Origin: Costus lasius
Lineage: Eukaryota > Streptophyta > Magnoliopsida > Zingiberales > Costaceae
Length of the DNA: 64,000 nucleotides
Reading direction: 5' to 3'
Assembly: GCA_027563935.2 (NCBI GenBank)
Contig: CM050454.1
Coordinates: 76,900,596-76,964,595, forward strand
The notes under the pieces were generated by a model, which had not been told where the DNA came from, ran no database searches, and was given only the letters and a program-made list of their open reading frames with translations. Positions 34,905-47,400 of the stretch are shown here, in pieces; position 1 is the stretch's first letter, and each line of letters begins with the position of its first letter. The position numbers and the translations under genes are program-made.

Positions 34905-36693
34905 CTTTGGTTTCAGCACCTATCATTCAGCCTCCAGATTGGGATTTGCCCTTTGAGCTCATTTGTGATGCTAGTGATTATGCAATAGGAGCAGTTTTGG
35001 GACAGAGAAAGGAGAAAAAACCTTATGTTATTCATTACGCTAGCAGGACTTTGGATGAAACACAGAGGAACTACACTACCACTGAGAAGGAACTTTTAGC
35101 TATAGTATTTGCCTTTGATCAATTCAGATCATACTTGATTAACTCCAAAGTGGTAGTGTACACTGATCATGCAGCTGTAAGGTACTTAATGTAGAAAAAG
35201 GATACTAAACCACGCTTGCTCATCTGGATTTTACTTTTCCAAGAATTTGATTTGGAGATTAAAGACAAAAAGGGATCAGAGAACTTTGTTACAGATCATC
35301 TTTCAAGGATTATGGTGGACACTAAAAAGAATGATGTAATCAATGATTCCTTTCCTGAAGAACAACTCTTGGCCATTGAACAAATCAGAGCCCCTTGGTA
35401 TGCTGACATTGTGAATTACCTTGTAGCTAATGTTTTCCCTCCTGATTTGAGTTACCAAAAAAGGAAGAGATTCTTGGCTGAGGTAAAGCACTATTTTTGG
35501 GATGAGCCTTATGTGTTTAGAAGATGTGCAGATGGCATTTTTAGAAGATGTGTACCAGAAGAGGAAATCACAGATATATTGTTTCAATTCATGGATCCTC
35601 TTATGGTGGTCATGCTGGTACTGAGAAGCTTTTAAAGTGTTTCCATTAGGATTTTATTGGCCTTCAATTTTTAAAGATGCTAGAAACTTTGTTTTATCTT
35701 GTGATACATGTCAAAAGACAGGTAGCATTAATAGAAGACATGAGATGCCACTATCCAATATTCTTGAGGTTGAGATATTTAATGTTTGGGGGATTGAGTT
35801 CATGGGACATTTTCCATCTTCTAGAGGTAACAAGTACATTCTTGTGGCAGTTGATTATGTTTCAAAGTGGGTTGAGGCTCTTGCTTCCCCTACTAATGAT
35901 TCTTGAGTTGTTGTTAAGCTGTTCAAAAAAATTATCTTTCCACGATTTGGGACATCACGAGTAGTGATTAGTGATGGAGGTTCACATTTCATTGAACACA
36001 AGTTTTCATCTTTGCTCAGGAAGTATGGGGTAAATCATAGAGTTGCAACACCTTATCACCCCCAAACAAGTGGACAAGTTGAGATATCAAACAGAGAAAT
36101 CAAAGGAATTTTGGAGAAGACACACTAGAAAAGATTGGGTATTCAAACTTGATGATGCATTGTGGGCTTATCAGACTGCTTTCAAAACACCCATAGGTAT
36201 GTCTCCTTTACAATTGATTTATGGAAAATCATGTCACCTTCCTGTCGAGCTCGAGCATAAGACATTCTGGGCAATCAAGATGCTGAATTTCGATTTGAAG
36301 AATGCAGGTGAAAAATGGAGGTTACAATTAAACAAGCTAGATGAGATTAGACTCTCTGCATATGAAAATGCAAGAATTTACAAAGAGAGGACTAAAAGAT
36401 AGCATGATCGACATATTTTCAGAAAGGAGTTCCAACCAGGTGACTTTGTTCTTTTATTCAATTCTAGATTGAGACTTTTTCTTGGAAAACTTAAGTCTCG
36501 ATAGTCTGGGCCCTTTCAGGTGAAGAAAACTTATCCTTATGGAGCTGTAGACATATGGAGCGAAGAAACAGGAGATTTTAAAGTTAATGGTCAAAGGTTG
36601 AAGCATTACTATCAGGAAGAGCAGATTAAAGAAAAGGAAAAGTTTTACCTTGATGAACCACGATCAAATCTGAGTGCCAAACGGTCAAGCTAA
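34905..36693 (+). pseudogene. Element A pol remnant: RNase H and integrase
   Basis: The segment starts at the RT/RNase H boundary. The RNase H part (34905-35194) shows CDASDYAIGAVLGQ, the TEKELLA block and YTDHAA, then hits a stop after YLM. The integrase zinc-binding region is at 35580-35710, with a frameshift near 35630. The catalytic core is recognisable as WGIEFMG (about 35787-35807), SDGGSHF and a final E in the QVEISNRE block. The first catalytic position reads E where D is expected. A stop follows at about 35906, a frameshift lies near 36050, and stops lie at 36400-36402 and about 36500. The ORF ends with [10 protein letters not shown] and TAA at 36691-36693. PR-RT-RH-INT order marks Ty3/gypsy. 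Confidence 0.88.
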
Positions 36694-38129
36694 TGACCTT
36701 TAAATTAGGGCTTCTTGGGAGGCAACCCAAGCACTCTTTATTCATTTTATTCTCATTTACTTTTCTATATTTTTACTTTTGCCTTTGGAACTAATTTTTC
36801 TTCTTTTTTTATAGGAAAAATCAAATTTGGCATAAATTACGGCACTACCGTAATTAAAATTACGGGCCATATTTTTGATTTCTTTTCGATTAGAAAGTTT
36901 TGAAGCAACTACGGCACTACTTTTCGATCAGAAAGTTTTGAAGCAACTACGGCACTACCGCAAGTAACTTTACAGTACCGTAATTTCACTCCAAATCTTC
37001 TCGAGAATCTCAGTGATTTATCCTATTTTACGGTAGTACCGTAACAAATATTACGGTACCGTTTTTCATAAAAAAAAATAGATGCTTCTCATCCATGTTT
37101 CCATCGGTTCCTACACCGACCAATCTACCCCAGAGACGCAAAAGAGATTGGATCAAATGCTGATGAGCAAAACTTTGTGAGTATTTTCTTCACATCTTCA
37201 AAAGTTCATTTTTCCCATTCCATCGATGTTTTACTCTCAAAACCATCTTGTGCCCAATGTTTTCTGATTATTTTGTGATAATCCTCTTGATGATAAATAA
37301 ATTCATGCCTGTAATTAAGTCCAGATCTATCATGTTGAATTTATTTCCCTTATATATATCTACTTTTGAAATTTTTCATTGGTTGATGAGTGAGATTTTA
37401 GGGAGATATATTATTTGAAGAATTTGATTTAAAAGTGAAACTACTTTTTTGAATAAAAATCAGCATATGAATATAATTTTTGAATGGATGTCAATTGATT
37501 AATCTAATTGATGTTTAGTCTATTTGCTATTTGTTGGGAAGAAAGAATCCAAGATCCAAAAATAGTGAGTGACTCCCCTACTTGGCACTGTGCAAAATTG
37601 ACAATGGTACTGAAGATATGGGTTGAAGTCTAAAAAGAAAAAAAAATTAGAGAAAAAGAAAAAGAAAATGACTCCTCTACTTGGCACTGTGTAAAATTGA
37701 CAGTGGTACCTAAGATAAGAGTTGAAGTCCAAATAAAAAGTGTGTATCTATGTGGGTACATGCTATCAAAAACACAAAAAAAAAGAATAAAAAGAAAAAT
37801 GAAGAAAAGAAAAATTTGAGTAGAAAAAGATTTTTGGATATCCTATTCCTGTAAACAAAAGCATGTTAGATTTGAACTGAAGATTAGATGAATTCATAAG
37901 ATAGAAATTCTACTTTTTTATACGAGTTGCGAAGTTTTATTTGATTAAGTTGTAGATCTTGAGGATTGAATTCAAAGGATGATATGTCTATTTAAAATTT
38001 TATGAATCAATTGGTGGATTTTTCATTAGTGATTGTATTTTAGAAATTTATTCTTCATGAGAAAATCTTTTCCTATGATCAATTTTTGATTTTTGCTTGA
38101 GGACAAGCAAAATTTGAGCCTTATGTGTT
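36694..38129 (+). other. A spacer, env-like scrap and 3' untranslated region
   Basis: 36836-37070 is a palindrome-rich spacer like that of B and C. At about 37076-37175 a short stretch resembles the end of the env-like ORF of C (62340-62400), so most of that ORF has been deleted. The rest to 38129 is AT-rich 3' untranslated DNA, ending in a purine-rich stretch (GAGGACAAGCAAA, about 38099-38112) before the LTR. No intact gene is present. Confidence 0.7.
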
Positions 38130-38387
38130 TGATGACACTGAAATTTACAGTAAATTTTATGCCATTTCATATATCTATTTGTGTCAAATTCATGAACCTT
38201 TGCTTATTTTTATGCCTTTTTTTATCAATTATGGCGGAATCTACACTCTTCTTGGTTTTTGATGATTTTTAGGCAAAAAAGCATTATTTTTAGCCGTTTT
38301 CAAGCAATCCAGATGCATGAATGAATTCCCACCATCAAGAGAAGATAACATATCAAATTTCATGAAGATTGGAGCTTCAAACCAAAT

Positions 38388-38755
38388 TACGGTAGTGCCG
38401 TAATCTATATTACGGTACCGTATTTTGACAGCTATCGTAATATCAGAGCACTGCCGTAATTTGGGAATTTTTCATTCAGAAAGATTTTTAGAAATTACGG
38501 CACTACCGTAAAGATTTTTACGGGCCGTAATTTGGAGCACTTTCCGAGCAGAAACTTTGACTGAAAATACGGCACTCACGTAAGACTTTCTACGGCCCGT
38601 AATTTAGGATGATTTTCCACCCGAGAGATTTGGGGAAAATATGGCACTGCCATAAGGGATTTCATGGTACCATAATTCCAGACAGATTTCCACCCGAGAA
38701 CTCGACTGAAATTACGGCAGTGCCGTAACCAAAAACACGGCCGTAATTATAACCT
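38388..38755. repeat. Palindrome array in LTR
   Basis: This is the clearest copy of the array. About five units of 65-80 bases each carry a palindrome with TTACGG/CCGTAA arms and a CACTA-, CACTG- or CAGTG-type centre, then a second one of the TACGGGCCGTA or TACGGTACCGTA type. A box like TTTCCACCCGAGA follows. It lies about 260-620 bases into the LTR, probably U3. Confidence 0.75.
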
Positions 38756-39538
38756 AGAGGCGCGATTTTCATAGTCAAATTTGAGTCCAATTTTTTGCGG
38801 GATCGATTGTGGACAATCGGGGCAATAAAATTCTAAGTTGTAAGAAGCAAAAAGAGAGCTTTCGACGAGACGAGGAGGGAGACACCAAAAGCCCTAATTT
38901 TGATCCACTAACAAAGGAGAAATCGAGTTTCACGCTGCCGTCTTAGGGTTCACCGCCGGGAATTATACAACGCATCTCCGGCCGTGAAATTTGAAGGGAA
39001 GCTTCGCCTGGAGCAAGAGAACATACCCCAGAAGTTTCAACGTGAAAGGATCTCGATCGAAGGATAAATCGACGAAGAACCCAGTGCCAACACTATTTAT
39101 ACGATTATTACGGCTGTAATTTTCATTATTCGTTCTTCCCCTTTATTTTTGATTTCTGATCGCTAGAAACTATGGTTTACTGTAATCTTTTCTCTATGCT
39201 AGCTTAAACCTTTTATGGGACATGGGGGAGTAATTCTCTTTGATTTCTTAATGACTAGATAAACATTTCATTACTTCGTCACGTATAATTTTAGCATGAT
39301 AATTATACTTTTGTGATAATTGTTCTTTGATTCTCCATAGATACATGTTATTAATCATGTTTTAGAGTTTTCACAATAAGGACCGAAAGATGACTTGCTT
39401 GAGAACTTGGAACCCTAGAATTGAATGTTAGGAACTTACTGTAAGAAATTAGGTTAGTTCTTGTTTCTTGATCTTACAAGAATAATTGTCATGTTTAATA
39501 ATATGAATCTAGGATTGAGTCAATTTATCAAATGTGAA

Positions 39539-39780
39539 GATCTTGTGCGAAAGTAAAGATCGGAACGTTGGAGAACCTTAATTAGAACTTGTGTTGAGAC
39601 TCGGATGCATGAAAGTGATCCTTGAGATTCCACTCGAGATGATCCACTTAAAATTCGGATGAACGAAAGTGATTCTTGAGTTCTTTGATGGATGATTTAC
39701 TTATTTTCAACTTGGGATAGATCTTGTGCAAGAGCGAGGATCGGTCATTGCTAGATTGTCTGCACGAAAGTGAGATGATC
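39539..39780 (+). other. Cluster of tetraloop hairpins in the A/C LTR
   Basis: Hairpins lie at 39539-39561 (GATCTT/AAGATC, TGC/GTA), 39603-39621 (GGAT/ATCC), 39657-39675 (GGAT/ATTC, with AATTC/GAGTT further out), 39720-39742 (GATCTT/AGGATC) and 39754-39780 (GATTGTCT/AGATGATC). All have the unpaired G before the upper 3-bp stem. Confidence 0.6.
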
Positions 39781-40044
39781 TTTTTATGAAGTAAATTACA
39801 TCTTTATCATGATAAAATTAGACTGATGAATTTCTATTCATAGCTAGTCATAAAAATCAAAGTGGATGAAACTCTAGTCCTAATTTCTCTCTCTGATATT
39901 TTCGTTAGATTCCGAGAATTCACTTACATAATTTTGACTGCCTAGATAGTAAGAAATTGATTATTCGGTACTTGACACACGAGGTTTCTGTGGCTTCATT
40001 ATCTTTTTATTACTTTGAGTATCCGTGCACTTGCTGACACAACA

Positions 40045-40880
40045 GATATCCACAAAGACAAAATCAAAATCAAAACCAACCCCAAAATTCTAATGTTGAG
40101 TCCATGCTTGAAAAGCTTATGGCTAATCAAAATCAATTCATGACAAACCAAAATAAGGAAATGGAAGATCTTAAGGGATTGGTTAGCGAACTTGCTTCTC
40201 AAGTAGGATCATTACAGCACACAATAAAATATTAGAGAACCAGATAGCACAACAAGCTAGCACATCTTATAGACCCCAGGGAAATCGCCTGCTAATCCTG
40301 AACCAAACCCTAGGGAGCACTGTAATGCTATCATTACTAGGAATGGGAAGAAATTGGATGAACCAAATGGTATATTAGATGACAATGAAAAAGAGCCTGA
40401 GATTGAACATGACAATGAATTAGACATGGAAAAATCTCCTATGCATGAGCAGTCCTAGACTAGTTTGTTACCTCACCAGGGTGATGAACCTAAAGGTGAT
40501 GAACCATGTCAGTCAGATGTTTCTAAATCTAGTTCACCTGCAACTTATAGGCCACCTATACCCTTTCCCCAGAGATTAGTGCAAGCAAAGTTAGACAAAC
40601 AATTTGGGAAATTTCTTGATGTTTTGAAAAAGCTTTATATTAATATTCCATTCACTGAAGCTTTATCTCAAATACCCTCATATGCTAAATTTTTGAAAGA
40701 AATTTTGTCTAATAAGAGAAAGATAGAGGACTATGGTACTGTGACTTTAACTGAAGAATGTAGTGTTATTATCCAGAATAAGTTGCCACCAAAATTAAAG
40801 GATCCAGGTAGTTTCTCTATACCTTGTTCAATTGGGAGTGTGGTTTTTGATCGAGCCTTATGTGATTTGGGTGCTAGTAT
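40045..40880 (+). pseudogene. C gag-protease, first part
   Basis: This begins inside the Gln/Asn-rich part of gag (matching B residues about 376 on) directly after the LTR, so the N-terminal core and zinc knuckle are deleted. A frameshift or small deletion occurs at about 40210-40250 and a stop at about 40456. From 40465 the frame is open through the protease region up to the DLGAS active site, where E has inserted (target duplication 40876-40880). Confidence 0.88.
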
Positions 40881-42566
40881 TGTTGGGGTATGCCCTTAAG
40901 GCTAATGTTTGAGGCCTTGGGATTCTTACAGTATCATGTATAAACTCTTATGTTTATAAAGGCAATGGTTGTTATTCAGGTTGTTACATCATCTGCTGTC
41001 ATATGTATACTTCTGAATAATGTCTCAATGCTGTTCAGCTTGGCTGACATGCAGTAATGTCCTTAGTCGAGATATCTTGGTGAACATGAGACAGCCTTGA
41101 TATAATTGAGACTAATATGTGTTCTAATCTTATAGGATGCTTCGAGCATGGAATAAGATGTAGACTCATGGGTACATTGGATGTACTGGACAGACCCTAC
41201 TAGGATATTCAATTGCTTGTCACAATGTGAATAATCCTTGTTTGCAACAAGTGGCACATGTCCTCTGACTTGAGATCACTTGTGTTTCTAAATGATGATT
41301 GTCATTATTTTGAGGTAGTTCAATATCATTTGAAACATAATGGTTATAGACTATCTTGGATAATGATCATGAGTCATGTTAGGGCATTAGTGATAGATAT
41401 AGGATTGCCGTCTCCTTGATTGGAGTGTGATGTTCTACTGGGGCCCCCCCTGGATGAGATGATTGAGAAAGTGTATGGCCATACCCAGGTGACTATGTTC
41501 ATCTGATCTAATCATGCTCATCATATTGGAGCTACAGGCTTGACACGCTTGTCCAATAAGAACATCTAGTGGCAAAGGAAACATGTATGCCTAGTGAAGT
41601 GGATTCACACTTGTGCTGTGGTTTGGGTGTAGTCTTGGAAGACTCTTTCCTTTATATCGGGAGACAATGATGTGTTGCTAGATACCCCTCACTGATCGTG
41701 ATAACGTAAGTTATCGTTACCGACATTTAAAGGAAACCCTTAGGGTCGCACAATTTGATGATATGGCTTACTTAAGTCAGATCGTGTGGACTGAATTGTT
41801 TTGATTCAGTTTAAAAGGAGTTTAAACTCTGATTGTAAGTGAGATCTGGTCTGATCATGTTTGATTGATTAGGGCTTGAGATCGGTAAGCTTCGATCGAG
41901 AGTATTGATGCTGGATCGGTGAGATCAAGAGCATCGAGAGATGTACGGTTAGATCTTGAACCTTCATGGTTCATATGAGATTTAGACCATGGCTTGGCTT
42001 GGTTCAATTTGGTCTTTGAACCAATTGCAATTGGACCGAACACAATTGAACCGGTTCACATATGTGAACGCATGGTTCAATTGAATTGGCGTTTTGGATT
42101 GGTTCACATGACATAAGCGCATGGCTTCATGACTTTCCAATTTTGGAAGTCTTGTAACGCCTAACGCCTAAACGCAAATTGCCTAAATGCCTCTTGTCTT
42201 GGAAGCTCTCTCGTGCGTGGTGTATCATCGAGACGAAGAGGAGAGCTTTCGGAAAAGAGAGGATCATCTCATCTCCTCCATACAAAAGGATAACTTGGCA
42301 TTTTTGCTAGCACAAGAATTGCGCAAGGAGGAAGCCATCATCACCTTTGTGTGCGTCTTCTTTGGAGGAGAGCCAATTCGCCCTCTTGCTTCCAAATTGC
42401 CATCCACTCATGGCCATGGTGAGATCTTCTCTTGATCTATGAAATGAATCAAAGTTGATTATATAGACATACTACATGCGATCCTATGGAAACCCTAATT
42501 CCGCCCATGCAAGTTTTGAAATTGCGCATGCTTAGGGTTTCACCCCCTTACTTTAGGGACCTTTCA
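40881..42566 (+). repeat. E 5' LTR
   Basis: It starts TGTTGGGGTATGCCC and ends GGGACCTTTCA. A TATA-like stretch (TTTATAT) lies at about 41651-41657, and the inverted repeat GATAAC-GTAA-GTTATC is 43 bases further on at 41700-41715, in the likely core promoter area. The antisense frame at 41063-41257 recurs in other copies only because the LTRs are similar. Confidence 0.95.
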
Positions 42567-44438
42567 ATTGGTATCAGAGCATGGGTTTTCGGTATGAATC
42601 TATATGATTGCTTTAATCTGATTGTGATCCATATATGATGCCATGTTTACATGCATTTACTTGATGCTATGTTTACATACTTTGTTTGCGCTTGTATCAT
42701 TGCTACAAGTTGTTTGCGCTTATGCATAGATCTAAGGGTTATTAACATGCGAAGATTAACATGCTAGATATTACATGTATCTTGTTTTTCTTAAGTTGCG
42801 CATGTTCTTTGTTTGCGCTTGTTGAAGATGTTTTTTACCAAAACTATCATCTTGCGCGCCCCCTCACATAGATCTATAGGCGCCTACTATAAACCCTTAG
42901 ACGGGTTGATAGGGTTGAAGTCATCCTCTAGGTAAGATCCAAATAGTCTGATCAGACCATCTGACAGCCTAGATGGGTCGACCAGATGGCACCTATGCGC
43001 AAGCATGAGGTGGCTATAGGTCGACTGCAGATAGGCGTGTAGCGAGGTCTGGTTGAGACAACCAGTGAACGCACATGAGTTAGGCCCGGGGTCACACCCG
43101 CTTGCCAGAACTCATGATGGTTGTTCAGCCCTTGGCGCATGCATGGTTGACCATTAGGTCAACTCAAGTCAGTTAGGACTTGGTGCATGCAAGGGCAGTG
43201 GATCTGACTAGACATGATGAGTGGATCCCTATTAATGGACCGTTGTAAGGTAGTAGGGCTCATAAGACAAATAAAATTGATTCCAATGGGATTTTGAAAA
43301 TTCTATTTTGTTGATGGATCACATGTTGATTGGATGCCATGATGCTTGTCTATTTCATCTTATGTGGGTTGCCCAATTAATGTGTGCTGTGCTGGGGCCT
43401 GCGTGCCTGGATTAAAAAAAATTATAAATTATTATTATTGTGATCTGCGCATCACATTTTAATTAATTTATTGTGTAATTGACCTGCGTGTCAACCTTGT
43501 CTAGATAGATTAAAATGTACTTTTAATCAGACAAGAGCTCAAAGCACACATGGATGAGGCGCAAGCAGCTTGAGGCTTGACCTGGTGGGCGCACCTGAGC
43601 TGCATTGGGCGCAATGGCCCTAGGCTGGGCCAGATGAGAGGCAAAAGACCCAAGAAGAGCTCAAGTGAAGACTTAAGTTAAATTAAGGTCTTACCTAGGC
43701 TTGATGGGCTTTTACCACATAAGATCAGCTTGCATTCTATTTATTGTTTTTATAATTAGAACTGCATGTTTTTCTTCTGCTATCGCCATAGGATTTGCCT
43801 GATAGTAAGAAGATAAAAGACCGTTAAAATCCAACGCTAAAATATCAAGCTCGATAGCCTTCAGACGCGAAACCTCACTGTTTTGACTATCGTTGGAGCC
43901 GTGTTGTACCCACTCAGTGGGCACGTCCATCTATCTTCAGACGGTGTGTGATTTCACCTGCGTGTTATAGAGAAGGGATTTATCGCTTCTCGTTGCTTAG
44001 CATAGCACGTGGTGGTCCAGGGAGTAGGTCAGGTCAGCTTGACCATGTAGGCTACATATGGGGCATATGTTAGCTATATGGAGGCAGCCATCTGTGGGAT
44101 CAGAGACTGTGGTGTACCAACTCAGTTGGCACAGTCTGCTGGATTGCCTAGATGAAGGGGAATCGCACGGGTTGGTGATTGGCAGGGATTGCCTACCAGA
44201 AATTAGTGCTTGTACTCTCTGTGCATCTTATCTCGCCTGAGCGGGACGCGGAGACCAAGTATGAAATTTGGATCCCATCTCACTAAAAGAGTGATTACTC
44301 TTTCAGACTGTTTTAATGGATTTTTCAGTCAGATAAAATAGTGAGAAAAGAATCTTTCTTAAGTCATGGATTGATTCTAACATTGATACTGACCTTGCTG
44401 TTCTTGCATTGTTGTAGATTCCTGCAGCAACGAACACC
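42567..44438 (+). other. E leader with primer site and paired hairpins
   Basis: The primer site TGGTATCAGAGC is at 42569-42580. The non-coding leader of about 1.87 kb carries hairpin 2 at 43899-43928 and hairpin 1 at 44105-44136, in the same order and at the same distance from gag as in H and G. I see no ORF of note. Confidence 0.8.
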
Positions 44439-47400
44439 ATGAGCTTCAATGTGCGATCCCTACTGGAAAGGGAGAAGTTTGCTGGGCCAAACTTCTCAGA
44501 CTGGTACGGACACCTTAAGATTGTTCTTAAGGCTGAGAGGAAACTGTATGTCCTCGAGACGGCTATACCGCCTCAACCCGCTCCGAACGCCGCAAGGGCG
44601 GTTCGGGATGCCTATGAAAAGCATGTCAATGATAGCATTGATGTCGCTTGCTTGATGCTAGCGTCTATGACGCCACAGCTGCAGCGTCAGCATGAGGATC
44701 TATCAGCTATAGAAATTATAGCAAACCTCAAGATGCTGTATGCTGCACAGGCGAGGACTGAACGCTATAATTTGACCAAGCTTTTCTTTCAGAGCAAACT
44801 GGCTGAAGGGAGTCCAGTGGGAGCTCACGTGCTCAAGATGATTGGGCACAAAGAGGCTCTAGAGAAACTGGGACATACCATCAATCAGGAGCTTGCTGTA
44901 GACATTATTCTGCAGTCCCTCCCGGCCTCTTTCGATCCGTTCATTATTAATTTTAATATGAACAAGATCGACTGTACTCCGGCAGAGTTGCTGAATATGC
45001 TCTTGACTACAGAGGAGACTCTAAAGGGAAAGCCTTCAACCTCTGTCTTGATGTTTCCTTCCAGGAACAAGAAGAAGGGGAAGAAGGGCAAAGCCCCTGT
45101 CAAGAACTACAACAAGGCTCTGAAACAAAAGGTTAAGCGGTCGAAGGAATACAGATGTTTCCACTGTGGCCAGCTGGGTCACTAGAAAAAGGACTGTAAA
45201 GCGCTCCAAGGAGACAAGAAGGGAAGCATCGCTTCTGGCTCAGGTATATTTGTGACTGAAGTCATGATATCCTCTTCTTCTATTTCATGGGTGTTGGACA
45301 CTGCATGTGGAGTTCACATTTGTTCAAATGTACAGGAACTCAAGAGAAGAAGACAGGTGGGACAGCATGAGGTGGACCTACGAGTTGGAAACAGGGCACG
45401 GGTTGCTGCTGTTGCTGTAGGGGTTTATTACATCTCATTACCATCTGGACTTGTATTAGAACTGGACAATTGTTATTTTGTTCCGAGTATTACGAAAAAT
45501 ATTATCTCTATTCCTGCTCTTGCCAGGAAAGGATTTTCCTTTGAATGCAATATTTCAAAGTGTGTTCTTTGTTATGATAATATTGTTTATGCTACTGGAT
45601 CAATTAACAATGGATTATTCATGTTGGACATGGAATGTTCTATACAAAATATTGATAATAAGAAAGCCAAGTATGCTGATGACAGCACCTTGCTATGGCA
45701 TAGTCGTTTAAGCCATATTAACAAGAAACGCATTAAGCGGTTGCATGACCATGGACTGCTGGGATCATTCTCCTATGAGGAGATTGATACATGCAAAGCT
45801 TGTTTATTGGGCAAAATGACGAAGTCTCCTTTTCCTAACAAAGGTCAAAGGGCTTCAGGTTTACTTGACCTTATACACAGTGATGTGTGTGGGCCATTTA
45901 GTAAACATGCCAGAGGTGGCTATTCATACTTCATTACCTTTACTGATGATTTCAGTAGATATGGGTATGTCTATCTAATGAGACATAAGAGTGAATCTTT
46001 TGACAAGTTCAAAGAGTTCAAAAATGAAGTACAGAATCAACTAGGCCGAAATATCAAGGCACTTCGCTCAGATCGAGGTGGTGAATACCTAAGTCGAGAG
46101 TTTACTGACTATCTGAAGGAGTGTGGGATTATCTCACAGCTCACTCCACCAGGAACACCGCAGTGGAATGGTGTGTCTGAGAGGAGGAACAGAACCTTAC
46201 TGGATATGGTTCGTTCTATGATGAGTCAGGCTACTCTACCTTACTCCTTTTGGGGATTTGCGCTGGAAACAGCTGCAAAGGTACTAAACCGAGTGCCATC
46301 CAAGGCAGTTTCAAAGACTCAATATGAGTTATGGTATGGGAAACAGCCGAGCTTGACATTTATCAAGATCTGGGGTTGCGAGGCTTATGTCAAAAAGCTC
46401 GCCTCTGGGAAACTAGAGAGCAGATCTGAGAAATGTATCTTTGTCGGTTACCCTAAGGAAACTAAGGGTTATTATTTCTACGATCCCAAAGAGAACAAAG
46501 TATTTGTTGCTCGGACGGCAATTTTTCTTGAGAAGGAATTTCTTCTGCAAGAAGCCAGTGGGAGAGAAATAAAGCTGGATGAGAATCCAGAAGAAGGACA
46601 AAGTAGTCAAGCACAGTTGGATGAGCCTGAGCCAGTTGAACAGGTTAGTGAACAACCTGAGGCTCAGATATCACGGGAACCGCGAAGATCGGGAAGGATC
46701 CGTCGACAGCCTGAGCGCTATGACGGAGTCTACATCATTGATAATGATGAACCCCTTACTTATGCGGATGCGGTCAGTGGACCGGAGTCAGCTAGATGGC
46801 TTGAAGCTATGCGAGCCGAGATGGACTCCATGTCAGCTAACCAAGTCTGGGATTTGGTTGATCCGCCTCCGGGAGTAATCCCTATAGGCTGTAAATGGAT
46901 CTTCAAGAAGAAGATAGACATGGATGGTAACGTGGTTACCTATAAAGGCAGGCTAGTTGCGAAAGGTTTCAAACAAATCTACGGGATAGATTATGATGAA
47001 ACTTTCTCTCCTGTAGCCATGTTCAAGTCTATTCGGATTATTCTCGCAATAGCAGCATATTACGATTATGAGATCTGGCAAATGGATGTGAAGACCGCTT
47101 TCCTTAATGGAAAACTGGATGAGGATGTGTGTATGACACAACCTGAAGGTTTCACTAATCCATCAGATCGTCATAAAATATGCAAGTTAAAGAAGTCCAT
47201 TTATGGACTTAAACAAGCATCTAGAAGCTAGAATATTTGTTTTGATGAATCAATCTGTGAATTTGGTTTCATCAAGAATGAAGATGACCCGTGTGTATAT
47301 AAAAGGTTTAGTGGGAGCGTGATTACTTTCCTAGTCCTCTACGTCGATGATATCTTAATCATTGGAAACGATATTCCTGAACTGCATGCTGTTAAAGCAT

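Larger units (their letters stand above)
2778..40044 (+). mobile_element. Element A: decayed Athila-like Ty3/gypsy retrotransposon (hosts B)
   Basis: The visible order on the + strand is 5' LTR, tRNA-Asp type primer site, gag and protease remnants, then (after the insertion of B) RNase H and integrase, a palindrome-rich spacer, a scrap of the env-like ORF, a 3' untranslated region and an LTR. The reverse transcriptase is missing between 6891 and 34905. The simplest reading is that B inserted near the RT/RNase H boundary and a later deletion removed A's RT together with the outer end of B's 3' LTR. The LTR at 38130-40044 is followed directly by element C, so it may belong to A, to C, or be a recombinant of both. 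The bases flanking A do not form a clean target duplication. Confidence 0.75.
38130..40044 (+). repeat. Athila-like LTR between A and C
   Basis: It starts TGATGACACTG and ends ACACAACA. To its left is the 3' end of A; to its right, with no primer site, is the middle of gag of C. It may be A's 3' LTR, C's 5' LTR, or a product of LTR-LTR recombination between the two. A palindrome array lies at 38388-38755 and five hairpins at 39539-39780. Confidence 0.88.

Noticed and set aside
40045..40049. GATAT after the LTR, resembling AGATA before element A (2773-2777), as a target duplication
   Set aside because: The two are out of register by one base, and the DNA left of A is not gag sequence, as it would have to be if A had inserted in C's gag.
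41063..41257. 64-aa antisense frame present in several copia LTRs
   Set aside because: It lies antisense in the LTR, has no start context or known relative, and its conservation follows from LTR similarity.
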